Below are positions 38,134 to 47,649 of a DNA stretch of 64,000 nt, in pieces. The stretch's first letter is position 1, and every line of letters begins with the position of its first letter. The position numbers and the translations under genes are program-made. The notes under the pieces were generated by a model. It was not told where the DNA came from and did no database searches. It saw nothing but the letters and a program-made list of their open reading frames with translations. The stretch covers positions 3,159,388 through 3,223,387 of the forward strand of contig NZ_LR732912.1 in NCBI RefSeq assembly GCF_902506065.1. Direction: 5' to 3'. Origin of the DNA: Arthrobacter sp. 9V (lineage in GTDB: Bacteria > Actinomycetota > Actinomycetes > Actinomycetales > Micrococcaceae).

Positions 38134-40025
38134 AGAATCTCCTCGAAACGCAATGAAATGTTGTCACCCAACTCGGCGATGTCGCCGTCCAGCAGGATAG
38201 CCATCTCATTTTGGGCAAGCCGACGTGGTGCCTGGCCCTCCCGGATGAGCACGGTTCCGTTGGTTGCCTTCAGATCGCACAGCATGACGTGCCAACCTTC
38301 CAGCCGGACTTCAACGTGGGAGCGGGAAATGTCACCTCCCGGGCTGTCCACTTGGACCAGACGCGGCATGGTGCCGCCCTGAACACGGGACACAGAGGGC
38401 TGCCGGCCAATGATGAGCGACTGGTCCAGGTCAATCAGCTCACCTGTTGAAAGGCGCATCCTGCCCAGGCGTGGACGTGGTACATGAACCGCGTCTCCCG
38501 TTACGGGTATTCCGCATACCGAACACTGCGGATACGTGGGCGGGTTGGCGTGCCCTTTGGAGCACATTCGTGCCAAAACGCTGGGCCCTGCGACCGCCGG
38601 CGCATCCGTGCCGCCAGGAGCATCTTTGGCGCCTCCGTCAACTGCCGTAGGAAGGCTGCTCTTCATGATGGTCTGGCCGTCATGATCCGAGTCCTCATCC
38701 GGCGGGGTGTCCTGGGGGGCCGGATTCCAAGCTGTTGGTACTTGTGGCGCGGGCGGGGCTGCGGGGCCTGGCTGGGCAGCCTGCTGCTCACTGGCGGATC
38801 CTGGAGTGGAAGAACCACTGCGCAGCCACGGAACCGAGTCAATCAGCCCACTGGACGGCGCTGCTGCGGACACACTTTCCTCGTGAACCCGCGGTGCAGA
38901 AGCCGGCGCAACAGGAACAGGCCCGACGGCGGACCCTCCTTGCGAACCATGATCACCTGTTGCTTCGGCTGACGGGTTCAGAGCCGGGGGTGTTGGGGCT
39001 TGGGGTGTCTGGGCTTCCTGTGCCGTCGAAGCAGGCGAGCCGTGATCCTCAGACCCCTCATCCGTGCGGACAGCGGCATCCTCGATGTTCCGCATCACCG
39101 TCTTGTCCCACAAATGGTCATAGTTGGTGGTGTTTTCCAGCGAGGGAAGTAAAGGATCCGTGGTACTGGTGTGGACCGGGACGCCGGATGTATCCGAATC
39201 CGTCCCTGAAGCTGACTCCCGCTCCGCCACAGGCTCGTCTTCAGATGCGCTCTGGTCTTCAGATGCAGGCAGTTCTTCAGGCGCTGCGGGTTCCTCAGGC
39301 GCTGTAGGTTCCACAGCCGCTGCAGGTTCCACAGCCGCTGTAGGTTCCACAGGCGCTGCGGGTTCCACAGCCGCTGTGGGTTCCACAGGCATTGAGGGCT
39401 CCTCCGGCGGTGTGTGGCCGGGTGCGATCGTCAGGCCGAGGTCCGCCTCCGTGAAACCGATCATGGTCTCGTCGGACACCGTCGCGGGCTGTACTACGGG
39501 CGCGCTTTCCGCACGGCCTGAGGTTCCGCCCGAGGCGTCCAGGGATGAAAGGAGGACCACTCCCTCCCCCACGGGGAGACTGTTCAGGGTGGAGCTGTTC
39601 AGGGCGGAGCTGTTCACGGCAGCGCCGTCCCCGATCCGCACGCTATAGGCGGTGGCATCCGCGAGCCGGCGTTCGGTCCACGTGGTGACGTCGCGCCCCG
39701 AGACTCGTTCCTCGCTGCCGCCCTGCTGGGCGCCTCCGCCCAACTGCACCACGAGTTCCAGGTCTCCCCGGAGAAACACCCGGAGAGCGTCTTTGGAATC
39801 AATAATCCCGAAGGGCGGGATACGGCTCAGGGAAACACCAAAGGCCTCCGTCACCTCATGGAGGACTTCGTGGGCCTCCGGTGCGGATGCCAGCAACTCC
39901 CAGACGGTGTCGATCAAAGCGTGCGGTGTGTCGGGGCCAAGAAGCACCACCGTTCCATTCCGCACAACACCAAACCACTCACCCTGCTGGTATCGGGTCA
40001 GTGAAAGGCCGTTACTGCTTGCCAT
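38130..40025 (-). CDS. FHA-domain protein with zinc ribbon and Glu/Pro-rich linker
   Basis: A 631-residue protein from the ATG at 40025. An N-terminal domain (about 1-130; SLTRYQQGEWFGVVRNG) resembles the conserved start of PFNA-cluster FHA proteins. A long low-complexity linker rich in Glu, Pro, Ala and Ser follows, with an 18-bp tandem repeat. Then come a four-Cys ribbon (CSKGHANPPTYPQCSVCG) and a C-terminal FHA domain (IIGRQPSVS, ISRSHVEV, KATNGT). It should bind phospho-Thr made by the operon's kinase. It overlaps the PP2C gene by 14 bases and the kinase start by four. Confidence 0.85.
   Translation of the reverse strand: MASSNGLSLTRYQQGEWFGVVRNGTVVLLGPDTPHALIDTVWELLASAPEAHEVLHEVTEAFGVSLSRIPPFGIIDSKDALRVFLRGDLELVVQLGGGAQQGGSEERVSGRDVTTWTERRLADATAYSVRIGDGAAVNSSALNSSTLNSLPVGEGVVLLSSLDASGGTSGRAESAPVVQPATVSDETMIGFTEADLGLTIAPGHTPPEEPSMPVEPTAAVEPAAPVEPTAAVEPAAAVEPTAPEEPAAPEELPASEDQSASEDEPVAERESASGTDSDTSGVPVHTSTTDPLLPSLENTTNYDHLWDKTVMRNIEDAAVRTDEGSEDHGSPASTAQEAQTPQAPTPPALNPSAEATGDHGSQGGSAVGPVPVAPASAPRVHEESVSAAAPSSGLIDSVPWLRSGSSTPGSASEQQAAQPGPAAPPAPQVPTAWNPAPQDTPPDEDSDHDGQTIMKSSLPTAVDGGAKDAPGGTDAPAVAGPSVLARMCSKGHANPPTYPQCSVCGIPVTGDAVHVPRPRLGRMRLSTGELIDLDQSLIIGRQPSVSRVQGGTMPRLVQVDSPGGDISRSHVEVRLEGWHVMLCDLKATNGTVLIREGQAPRRLAQNEMAILLDGDIAELGDNISLRFEEIL
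39279..39391. repeat. 18-bp in-frame tandem repeat in the FHA gene
   Basis: About six units built on GGTTCCACAGCCGCTG encode VEPTAA/VEPAAP hexapeptides in the linker of the FHA protein. Units differ by single bases. Copy number is likely to vary between strains without breaking the frame. Confidence 0.7.
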
Positions 40026-40938
40026 CGATGCCTTCCTCCTGATCAGCCCCGGAAACCTCATCGGTGCCGTTCACCCACGCCCGGGGAAGGGTGTCTTCTT
40101 CAACCTCGGAGGAAACTTCAGGACGGGGCGCAGTGATGGCGATCCCGGCGTCGTTCAAAACGTTCTTTGCGTCCACCACGATGACGGTGACGTTGTCCCT
40201 GCCGCCGCTCCTCAGAGCAGCCTGAATCAGCGCGTCCACAGCATCCTGTGGATGGGCAACGGTGCTGAGTATGCGGAACATATGATCATCGCCCAATTCG
40301 CCGTTAAGGCCATCTGAGCAGATCATGATCCGGTCGCCTTCCTGGATGGGAAGCAACCAGAAATCGGCCTCTGTCTCATCGCCGGTTCCCAGGGCACGCG
40401 TCACCACGTGGCGGCGGGGGTGGACAGTTGCTTGCTCGGCGGTGATATCCCCCGAGTCCACCAACTCCTGCACCTCGGAATGATCAACGCTTACCTGTGC
40501 GAATTCCCCCTGGCTGAGGCGGTACGTCCTGGAATCGCCGATGTTCATGACCAGCCAATAAGGCAAGCCCATCTGTTCCACCACCACCACTCCGGACAGG
40601 GTGGTCCCTGCGCGGGCACCTGTGGCGTCCCGGATGGCAGCGTCGGCCTTCAACAGGCAGGACTGGAGGTCCGCTGCTGTCGCGGTACGCACGCCTGTGG
40701 ACAATTCAGGGGCGCTGCCCAGTGCCCGGACACACATGCCGCTTGCGATCTCCCCGGCTTCGTGCCCGCCCATGCCGTCCGCAACGGCGAACACCGGGTC
40801 TGAGGCTATGAACGAGTCTTCGTTCAATTCACGCCGCAGACCGCGGTCCGTTCCATACCCGTAGCTGAGTCGGAAAGCAGATCCCCCTGAAGCGGGTCCC
40901 GCTTCGGCATTGGCGGGGGTGGCCGGCTGTGAGTTCAT
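40012..40938 (-). CDS. PP2C-family protein phosphatase
   Basis: A 308-residue PPM/PP2C phosphatase, PrpC/PstP-like, that would reverse the operon kinase. From the ATG at 40938 it begins MNSQPATPAN. Metal-binding motifs are present: RELNEDSF, VFAVADGMGGHEAGE, ICSDGLNGEL and GRDNVTVIVVDA. There is no membrane segment, unlike mycobacterial PstP, so it is cytosolic. Its start overlaps the stop of the RDD/FHA gene by four bases and its stop overlaps the FHA start by 14, implying coupled translation of the signalling genes. Confidence 0.92.
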   Translation of the reverse strand: MNSQPATPANAEAGPASGGSAFRLSYGYGTDRGLRRELNEDSFIASDPVFAVADGMGGHEAGEIASGMCVRALGSAPELSTGVRTATAADLQSCLLKADAAIRDATGARAGTTLSGVVVVEQMGLPYWLVMNIGDSRTYRLSQGEFAQVSVDHSEVQELVDSGDITAEQATVHPRRHVVTRALGTGDETEADFWLLPIQEGDRIMICSDGLNGELGDDHMFRILSTVAHPQDAVDALIQAALRSGGRDNVTVIVVDAKNVLNDAGIAITAPRPEVSSEVEEDTLPRAWVNGTDEVSGADQEEGIDGKQ

Positions 40939-42554
40939 GCTTGTCCTAGGTGGAAGGAACGGTCCCCAAAGTGAACGGTGGAACCGGGACGGACAAAGCT
41001 TGCTTCGCCCGGGTGGAGCCTGGTCTGCAACCCGTCGGGTGTGGTGACGGCACTGCCGTTGGTGGAATGACGGTCTGTGACCCACACACCGTCGCCATCA
41101 ACGCGCAGATGCAGATGTGTTTTGGAAATGGACCTGCCAGGGTCAGTAACGGGCAACAGTTGCTCCACCGATTCCCCGGGCTGCGGTGCCGGGTTACGGC
41201 CGAGAAGAACTGAGCCGCCCAACTGGATGTCCTGGCCATCGTCAATGCGGATCCGCAAGACGGCTTGGGCGCGGGCAGCACCCGGGCGCATCTGGGTGCG
41301 CTCTACGTCGTCGTCCGGGTGGGCGGTGACAGCAAGGGTATCTTGAGGCGTGCGCGTTACTGCCTGTGGAACTGCCGGCGCCTGCACGGCCGGGGCTTGT
41401 TCCGCCGGGTTTTGCGGCGTTGCGGTGGTGCGCGGTACTGGTGGGAATGAGGCCGACGGCGGACGCCATTGGTTGGGATCATGCGAAGGCTGAACGGCCG
41501 GCGCCGCAGGGGACGCGACGGGGGTTGCCTGGGCGGGCGCCGTTGGACCGGAAGCAATCCGGGCCGGAGCGGCCTGCCCGGGAGCCGCTTGAACCTTCGT
41601 GTTATGCCGCGTACCCGTCGCCGGGCCGGATGGTACCGGCGACGCCACAGGTTGGACCGGCGGGAGATCCATGGGAGCGAAACTGTACGGACCTTGTATG
41701 CCGCCGGTAGTCACCGGATTGCGACCCGCGTTGACGTCGAACACCAAGGCCTTTGCCGCTATGTCCTGCCAGCCCCGCAGCTTGCCCTCCTTGTCCCAGG
41801 CGTTGGAGATCACCACGAGGACAGCCCAAACAACACCGAGGAACATCAGCGGCAGGGCAATCCACAGGACCAGCCCGATCAATCCGAGGGCTGAGAGGAT
41901 GACAGCAACAATGGAGCCCAGCAGCAAGAGTCCACCTGTGAGGATCCCCCGGACGAAAACGACGCCGGCCCCTGGTGCATAGCCATCAGCATCCGCACTG
42001 CGGATGCCCATGAGCTGGTTTCCGACGGTGTTTCCGGACTTCGCCTCGAGACCCAGAATGACGAAGGTGTAAAGCACGGTGACGCCCAGGCCGATGCTCC
42101 CCAGGAGGACCAGCAGACCAGTGTCATAGACGATGAAGCCGTTCCTGCGGGTCTGGGTGATGCCGGCAATACCAATAGCGAAGGTGGTTGCGAGTACGGC
42201 AAAGGGCCCCAGCCAGTCCAACACAGCCGCCCCAAGACGTTTCCCCGCCGAGGCGGGCGCCAATTCGAGCTTGGTGGTCATTGTGGTCCCTCCCCCTGGC
42301 CCCGGCATACCATCCGGCATGGTTTTTGGTCCGTGCGGCATCGGCGACGCCGGCGCCGACACTACCGAGATACTACCGGGATCGGAGAAGCCGTGCCGGT
42401 TGGCGAACTCCAACGCCGCCTTCTGGGCATGGTCGATGTTGCCTTCCTTGCGGGCACCTCGGTTATTCAGCGGTGAGCCGCATTGGGTGCAGAACGTGGC
42501 GCCCGGGCGGACGCCGTGCCGGCAAGCCGGGCACAGTTCTGTCTCATTGCTCAT
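40935..42554 (-). CDS. zinc-ribbon, RDD membrane and FHA domain protein
   Basis: A 539-residue protein from the ATG at 42554. It has an N-terminal four-Cys zinc ribbon (CPACRHGVRPGATFCTQCG), then an RDD-type membrane domain (about 95-260) with four to five helices (LDWLGPFAVLATTFAIG; VGNQLMGIR is the conserved RDD strand). A Pro/Ala-rich linker and a C-terminal FHA domain (LLGRNP, SISKTHLHL, HSTNGS) follow. It probably anchors phospho-proteins at the membrane for the kinase/phosphatase pair. It overlaps the transglutaminase gene by 11 bases and the PP2C gene by four. Confidence 0.87.
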   Translation of the reverse strand: MSNETELCPACRHGVRPGATFCTQCGSPLNNRGARKEGNIDHAQKAALEFANRHGFSDPGSISVVSAPASPMPHGPKTMPDGMPGPGGGTTMTTKLELAPASAGKRLGAAVLDWLGPFAVLATTFAIGIAGITQTRRNGFIVYDTGLLVLLGSIGLGVTVLYTFVILGLEAKSGNTVGNQLMGIRSADADGYAPGAGVVFVRGILTGGLLLLGSIVAVILSALGLIGLVLWIALPLMFLGVVWAVLVVISNAWDKEGKLRGWQDIAAKALVFDVNAGRNPVTTGGIQGPYSFAPMDLPPVQPVASPVPSGPATGTRHNTKVQAAPGQAAPARIASGPTAPAQATPVASPAAPAVQPSHDPNQWRPPSASFPPVPRTTATPQNPAEQAPAVQAPAVPQAVTRTPQDTLAVTAHPDDDVERTQMRPGAARAQAVLRIRIDDGQDIQLGGSVLLGRNPAPQPGESVEQLLPVTDPGRSISKTHLHLRVDGDGVWVTDRHSTNGSAVTTPDGLQTRLHPGEASFVRPGSTVHFGDRSFHLGQA

Positions 42555-45069
42555 CAGTGGTGTCCTTCTTGAACGGCAAGGTGAATCGGCGCTTCCTCGG
42601 CTCGGTGGTGCTTTGTTGACGGCGTCGAAGGGCCGCGCGGCCATCGGACAGCAACGAACGCGGTGAGAATCGCGCCTGCTGCCGCTTCCAGAAACCCACG
42701 CTTCCGGTGATACCGGTCAGCGAAGTATCAACGATCTCCCAGTACTCCTTGACCTCGTCCTCAGTGGGCTCGCCCGCACCGAATACGGCGGCGTCGGCTC
42801 GGTGGGCAAGCAAGGTGGTGGTGGTTCCGGTGGTGGGGAAAGCATCTGCGATGACCGTGGCCGACTCGCGCCTGGTGGACTTGGTGTCGATCGAGGCACC
42901 CATATCTGTGACCAGGCTCAGCACTTCGTTCCAACCAGCGCCCACCCGCTGGGCGGGGTGGCCATCACGGAAACGCGCCTTCCGGCGTCGTGATTTCAGC
43001 AGGAGTATCAGCAGCAGCGGCAAGGCGAGAATCCCCAACGGAATCAGTGCCATGCCAATGGCGGCAAGCAAAGGACCCCAGAACAGCCAGGGGTTGTTCT
43101 TCTTCTCGTCTGCGTCCAAGGCGTCCGGGGTGGAGTCCGGCGGCAGATCCGCGGGTTCCTGCGGCGGGGGCGGCGGCTGCAGCACCTGCGGCTTGGGTTT
43201 GGACTTGTTCTCCGGGTCCGGCGGGATGGGAACGTTGTCCTTGGGCGGTGTGGGATCGAAGGAAACCCAGCCCACGCGGTCGAACGCCACTTCAACCCAA
43301 GCGTGAACGTCCTTACCCGTGATCTTGATGTCACCGGCGCCGTTCTCGGGGCTCTTGGGATCGGGGTAGAACCCCATCACCACACGGGACGGAATCCCAA
43401 GGTGGCGGAGCATGAGGGACATGGATACGGCGTACTGTTCGTCGTCGCCCAGCATCTGCTTGGCGGTAAGCATGTTGCGGACGCGTGCAGCGCTGTGACC
43501 CGGAAGGCTGGGCAGCTGCCCCTCGGCCACCAGGCCGTTGCTGAACGCACCGCTCTTTTGGAAGTGCGCCTCAATCTGCCGGACCCGGTCAATGGCCGTA
43601 GGGGCATCCTCCGAAAGCTGGTTCGCCTGCGAGGCCACAATCGGCGGTACTTCCTCCGCCTCGGGCAGCGTGAGCTTCGCGAAGTCGTACTGCGTGAGCT
43701 GTCCGTGCTCCAGCGTCCCGGGATCCGAGACCTGCACGGTGTAGCTTTCACCCTTGGACAGGCCCTTGGTGGTCACAGCAGTGTCCGTGCCCGCGTTGAA
43801 GTAGAGCCCTGAGGCTGCGCCTGAGGTGTCTGCAAAACTCATGCCCGTGGTGTGCCGTCCGCCCGGGACAAAGTAGCCCTGGTAGTCCTCCACGGTGATG
43901 TCCAACGTGTAGTTGGTGCCCTGCGCCGGGCTCCCGGAGTCCGCCAGCGTGTTCAGCGAACGGGCGTCGCCCACCTTGCTGAAGTTGCCGGAGCTGTTGG
44001 GATCCATGGTGTAGTTCAGGCCGTTGAAGGCATCCAGTGCCGCCAGCCGAACACGGGCGTCTTTGGGCAGGCCCTTGACCGTGAACAGCGTTTTGTCCTT
44101 CTCATCCTTGACGAAGCTGCGGAAGCTGGCCAGCGGGGTGATGTAATCCCGGGGATCGAAAGGCGGGACGATCGTGTTACGCAGAACCTTGCGGTCATCG
44201 CTTGCGGTAACCAACGGCGAGGCAATTGCGGTGACTCCCACCGCCACGGCAATCACGGCTGCAGCAGTTCCCAGACGGCGGAGCTGCCCGCGGCGGGCCG
44301 TAGCGGCGTCGGAATCCGGCCTGTTGGCCGAAACCGCCTTGGTGCTGTTCCTTCGCAGTACGTCGCGGCGGAACGTCGCCCACACAATGCAGACAATGGT
44401 CAGGGACACGCCGCGCTCCACGTTGAGGAAGCCCGCGCTGGTACTGAAGGCAATACCCGTGACGAAGAGAACCAGCACAGGAAGCAACGGCCAGTACGGG
44501 CTCTTCAGCCGCCATGTCAGCAGGCCGGCGGCCAGTGCCGTCACCAATGCACTTAGGAACGGCACTATCAGCATGCCGTTCGCGGTCCCCACGGGAACGC
44601 CGACAGTGAGCATGTCCTTCCAGGCAAAGACAATGCCCAGCAAGAGCGTGCGCAAGGAGTCCAGGCTGGGAAGGAAACCCACAACTGCCGAGTCCGGAAC
44701 AGCAAGCGCCGATCCGAAGACCATGTAGGCACCGAAGGCCAACGCAGTGGTAATCAGCAGCCCCAGCCTGAAGTGCGCGTTCAGGACAGCAATGCCCAAC
44801 CCCAGCAGCATGCCGCCAAAGCCCGCGATCAGGAAATGGGGGTCTCCCCCGAAGCTCAGCGTGAACCCCAGGACGCCGAGGAACAACAGCACCAGCAGTG
44901 CAGCGCAGTCAACAGCGAAATGCCACAGAGGCCGGCCGTCGCTGAAGATCGACCCGCCCTTTCCCCGCGCCGCGGACCTGGGCCCTTGGGCAGCGCGGGT
45001 TTCCTTTGCGCGGGCATCCTTTGCGCGGGCATCCTTCGCGCGGGGACGGAGATTGGGCGCGGTGCTCAT
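42544..45069 (-). CDS. TgpA-like transglutaminase-domain membrane protein lacking the catalytic Cys
   Basis: An 841-residue membrane protein. The N-terminus has a small AKDAR repeat, followed by about six helices (DUF3488-like, 50-240), an extracytoplasmic region with a transglutaminase-like fold (about 490-615), a Pro-rich stretch and a last helix (about 665-695). His589 (DVHAWVE) and Asp605 (SFDPTPP) of the triad are present. The Cys position is Asp543 in LGDDEQYAV, where active relatives have GxCE(H/Q)(Y/F)A. So it is predicted not to work as a transglutaminase or protease and may be a structural or binding module. MoxR-DUF58-TgpA is a common neighbourhood. Confidence 0.88.
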   Translation of the reverse strand: MSTAPNLRPRAKDARAKDARAKETRAAQGPRSAARGKGGSIFSDGRPLWHFAVDCAALLVLLFLGVLGFTLSFGGDPHFLIAGFGGMLLGLGIAVLNAHFRLGLLITTALAFGAYMVFGSALAVPDSAVVGFLPSLDSLRTLLLGIVFAWKDMLTVGVPVGTANGMLIVPFLSALVTALAAGLLTWRLKSPYWPLLPVLVLFVTGIAFSTSAGFLNVERGVSLTIVCIVWATFRRDVLRRNSTKAVSANRPDSDAATARRGQLRRLGTAAAVIAVAVGVTAIASPLVTASDDRKVLRNTIVPPFDPRDYITPLASFRSFVKDEKDKTLFTVKGLPKDARVRLAALDAFNGLNYTMDPNSSGNFSKVGDARSLNTLADSGSPAQGTNYTLDITVEDYQGYFVPGGRHTTGMSFADTSGAASGLYFNAGTDTAVTTKGLSKGESYTVQVSDPGTLEHGQLTQYDFAKLTLPEAEEVPPIVASQANQLSEDAPTAIDRVRQIEAHFQKSGAFSNGLVAEGQLPSLPGHSAARVRNMLTAKQMLGDDEQYAVSMSLMLRHLGIPSRVVMGFYPDPKSPENGAGDIKITGKDVHAWVEVAFDRVGWVSFDPTPPKDNVPIPPDPENKSKPKPQVLQPPPPPQEPADLPPDSTPDALDADEKKNNPWLFWGPLLAAIGMALIPLGILALPLLLILLLKSRRRKARFRDGHPAQRVGAGWNEVLSLVTDMGASIDTKSTRRESATVIADAFPTTGTTTTLLAHRADAAVFGAGEPTEDEVKEYWEIVDTSLTGITGSVGFWKRQQARFSPRSLLSDGRAALRRRQQSTTEPRKRRFTLPFKKDTTDEQ

Positions 45070-46487
45070 GCTGCCGCCTTTCGGAGAACAATGGCCAGAT
45101 CGTCCAGGTCGCCCACCGTAAGGACCGTCAGGTCCGCGATGTTTGCCCTCGACGGAGCCGCGCCGGGTTGGACACGCACCGCCAGGCTCCGCACCCCGGG
45201 AGGCACGGACGCGGCGGCCGTGCGCAACTGCGTGGCGGTTACATGGCTACCCACAACAAAAAACACCACGGAGGCGTTAGGGACAGTATCTGCCAGGGTT
45301 CGGGCGAGGTCGACGGCGGTTTTCCGCATGGGTGCCCCGACAATCCTGGTCATGTCGTCCAACAGGTTACGGCCTGTTTCGCAACGGAGCGGCCCCTTTT
45401 GGGTCAGGACGTCCAGGTCACGCTGCTCCCGGATGGCCTGGCGGCCAATCGAAGCGCCCACGGAAATCGCCATTTCGAACTCCGCCTCGGAGTCGTACTC
45501 ATCGGTATTGATGGACAAGGAGATGGCAAGGTGCGCGCGGCGGGTTTCCTCGAACTGGCGGACCATGAGCTTGTTGGTGCGGGCAGTGGTCTTCCAGTGG
45601 ATGTGGCGACGATCGTCGCCCGGAACGTAATCGCGCAACGCGTGGAAGGAAACATCCGCGCTGGACAGTTCCGTAGTAGGCATACCCTCAAGGTCGCGGA
45701 TAAAGCCTGCCGCCGAGCTGCCCAGGGAAACAGTGCGGGGGTGCACAAACAAGTCCACAGGGTCCGTCCACATGACACGGCGCCGGAGCAGGTGAAGCGG
45801 GTCCGCGCGAACAGACCGGACCGGACCCACCACAATTACTGCACGCCGGGCGGTGGGAATGGTGAAAAGATCCTCATGAACCTGCGCCGGCTTCATGCGG
45901 GGCAGATGGAAAACGGCAGTATTGGAACCCACGGGGAGTTCCAACGCTGCAGGCAACAACGGCCTGGTGGAAACATTGGACACAGCAATGCTGCCCACAG
46001 CATCGTCCCCCACCGCCACCCGGGTGCGGGCCAGGTCCAGGACCACACCATACGCCGATCGGCCCACAATGAACCCGATGGCCAGGAGGAACAACAGGAA
46101 CGCCACCATGGCAGCGGACTTCGCCTCCTGCCAGCCCCAGGCCTGCCCTGCCCACCACAGCCCGATTGAAGCAGCCAACACTACCCAACCGAGCAGGCTC
46201 ACTACCGCCAGGACGGGCCACACGAACCTCAGCCACACAGCCCGGACCTTGCCCCACGCCGGCGAGAGGAAATCGCCCGCGGTTCCGGCAGCTTCGGCCC
46301 ACACAGCGGCTGGATGGAGCTTGCCGGGCTGGCCGCGCTTGTTGGGCTGGCCGCTCTTGTTCGACCGGCCGGGACGCTTCCCCGGCTCACTGCCAGGACC
46401 GCGCAGGGAGTGCATCTTATCGCCAAGCGATGACGCTGCGCGCTTGAACGAATCAGCAGCCCTGTTCAGGGGTGTGCTGGAGGACAT
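45066..46487 (-). CDS. DUF58 membrane protein
   Basis: A 473-residue protein with a basic N-terminus containing the repeat NKRGQPGK/NKSGQPNK, two adjacent membrane helices (about 110-165: VWPVLAVVSLLGWVVL; AFLLFLLAIGFIVG) and a cytosolic DUF58 domain with the conserved RDYVPGDDRRHIHWKTTAR motif near 290. A von Willebrand A-like fold follows. DUF58 proteins are standard partners of MoxR ATPases, which are thought to remodel or load them. It overlaps the transglutaminase gene by four bases. Confidence 0.9.
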   Translation of the reverse strand: MSSSTPLNRAADSFKRAASSLGDKMHSLRGPGSEPGKRPGRSNKSGQPNKRGQPGKLHPAAVWAEAAGTAGDFLSPAWGKVRAVWLRFVWPVLAVVSLLGWVVLAASIGLWWAGQAWGWQEAKSAAMVAFLLFLLAIGFIVGRSAYGVVLDLARTRVAVGDDAVGSIAVSNVSTRPLLPAALELPVGSNTAVFHLPRMKPAQVHEDLFTIPTARRAVIVVGPVRSVRADPLHLLRRRVMWTDPVDLFVHPRTVSLGSSAAGFIRDLEGMPTTELSSADVSFHALRDYVPGDDRRHIHWKTTARTNKLMVRQFEETRRAHLAISLSINTDEYDSEAEFEMAISVGASIGRQAIREQRDLDVLTQKGPLRCETGRNLLDDMTRIVGAPMRKTAVDLARTLADTVPNASVVFFVVGSHVTATQLRTAAASVPPGVRSLAVRVQPGAAPSRANIADLTVLTVGDLDDLAIVLRKAAA

Positions 46488-46560
46488 ATGGGGGCCTTTG
46501 CTTGAACTGGATGCGATGGAGCGGGATGCGGAGACGGTGCCAGGAGCCGGAGCTTGGTAG

Positions 46561-46614
46561 GCGCCGGAGCTGACCTACGCGCTGGCGCTGACCTACGCGC
46601 CGGAGCTGACCTAC
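46561..46614. repeat. 18-bp tandem repeat at the end of the MoxR gene
   Basis: Three units of GCGCCGGAGCTGACCTAC type (alternating GGAG/GGCG), plus a degenerate fourth at 46615-46632, fill much of the 123-bp gap between MoxR and DUF58. On the minus strand each unit contains an in-frame TAG; the first one met is the MoxR stop codon. Confidence 0.6.
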
Positions 46615-47582
46615 GCGCTGGCGCGTTGCTGCGGGGCGGCGACGTCGGTGAGGACGCGGTTGAGGACCACCTCGGGTGTAGCACCGGAGAATTCCGCTTC
46701 CGGGTCCATTACCAAACGGTGGGTCCACACCACAGGAGCAAGTTCCTTGATGTCATCCGGCAGCACGAAGTTCCGGCCCTGGCTGGCTGCCCAGACCTTC
46801 GCGGCACGGACCATCGCCAGAGCACCACGGACCGAAACACCAAGACGGGTTTCAACGGCGTTACGGGTCTCCTCGCAAAGGCGCGAAATATACTCCAGCA
46901 CCGCGGTATCCACGTGGGTTGTCGCTGCCAGGTCCGCCATATCAGCCACCGCCTGGGTGGTGATCAAAGCTGAAAGGTCTTTGGAACGATCCTTCAGGTT
47001 GGCTCCGCCCAGCAACCGAACAGTGGATGCGTGGTCCGGGTAGCCGATGGAGGTCTTGATGAGGAAGCGGTCAAGCTGGGCCTCGGGCAGACGGTAGGTA
47101 CCCGCCTGCTCGATGGGGTTCTGGGTAGCCAGGACCATGAACGGGCGGCCTGCCTCGTACGTGGTGCCGTCCACGGTCACCCGTGACTCCTCCATGACTT
47201 CCAGCAACGCGGACTGCGTCTTCGGGGAAGCACGGTTGATTTCGTCGGCCAGGACGATGTTGTTGAACACCGGGCCCTTGTGGAACTCGAACTTCTGCGT
47301 CTTCTGGTCGTAGATGGTCACACCTGTCACGTCGGACGGCAGGAGGTCAGGCGTGAACTGAATACGGTTGTGCGAACCCTGAACCGTAGCGGCCAGGGCA
47401 CGCGCCAGGGACGTCTTGCCCGTGCCCGGTGCGTCTTCAAACAGGACATGGCCTTCGGCCATCATCGCCGTGAAGGTCAGCCGGATGACGTGCTCTTTGC
47501 CCAACACGGCCTTGCCCACGTTGGCAACGAGCTTCTCGAACGTTTCTGCAAACCACGCGGCCTGCTCGTTTGTCATGGTCAT
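46611..47582 (-). CDS. MoxR-family AAA ATPase
   Basis: A 323-residue AAA+ ATPase from the ATG at 47582 (AGGA upstream); a longer frame to 47681 overlaps the giant gene and is rejected. It has Walker A EDAPGTGKTS, Walker B VLADEINRA with sensor segment LATQNPIEQAGTYRLPEAQLDRF (landmarks only), and the C-terminal AAA lid. MoxR proteins act as chaperone-like ATPases that pair with DUF58/VWA proteins to activate or assemble complexes. It follows giant gene 1 by 67 bases and precedes DUF58. It corresponds to the AAA gene of the bifidobacterial PFNA cluster. Confidence 0.93.
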   Translation of the reverse strand: MTMTNEQAAWFAETFEKLVANVGKAVLGKEHVIRLTFTAMMAEGHVLFEDAPGTGKTSLARALAATVQGSHNRIQFTPDLLPSDVTGVTIYDQKTQKFEFHKGPVFNNIVLADEINRASPKTQSALLEVMEESRVTVDGTTYEAGRPFMVLATQNPIEQAGTYRLPEAQLDRFLIKTSIGYPDHASTVRLLGGANLKDRSKDLSALITTQAVADMADLAATTHVDTAVLEYISRLCEETRNAVETRLGVSVRGALAMVRAAKVWAASQGRNFVLPDDIKELAPVVWTHRLVMDPEAEFSGATPEVVLNRVLTDVAAPQQRASA

Positions 47583-47649
47583 CGGTAGATCCTGTTCCTT
47601 GGGTATGGAGGTGTTGGGTTGTAGTTGTTGCTTGTTTGCAAGGGATAAG

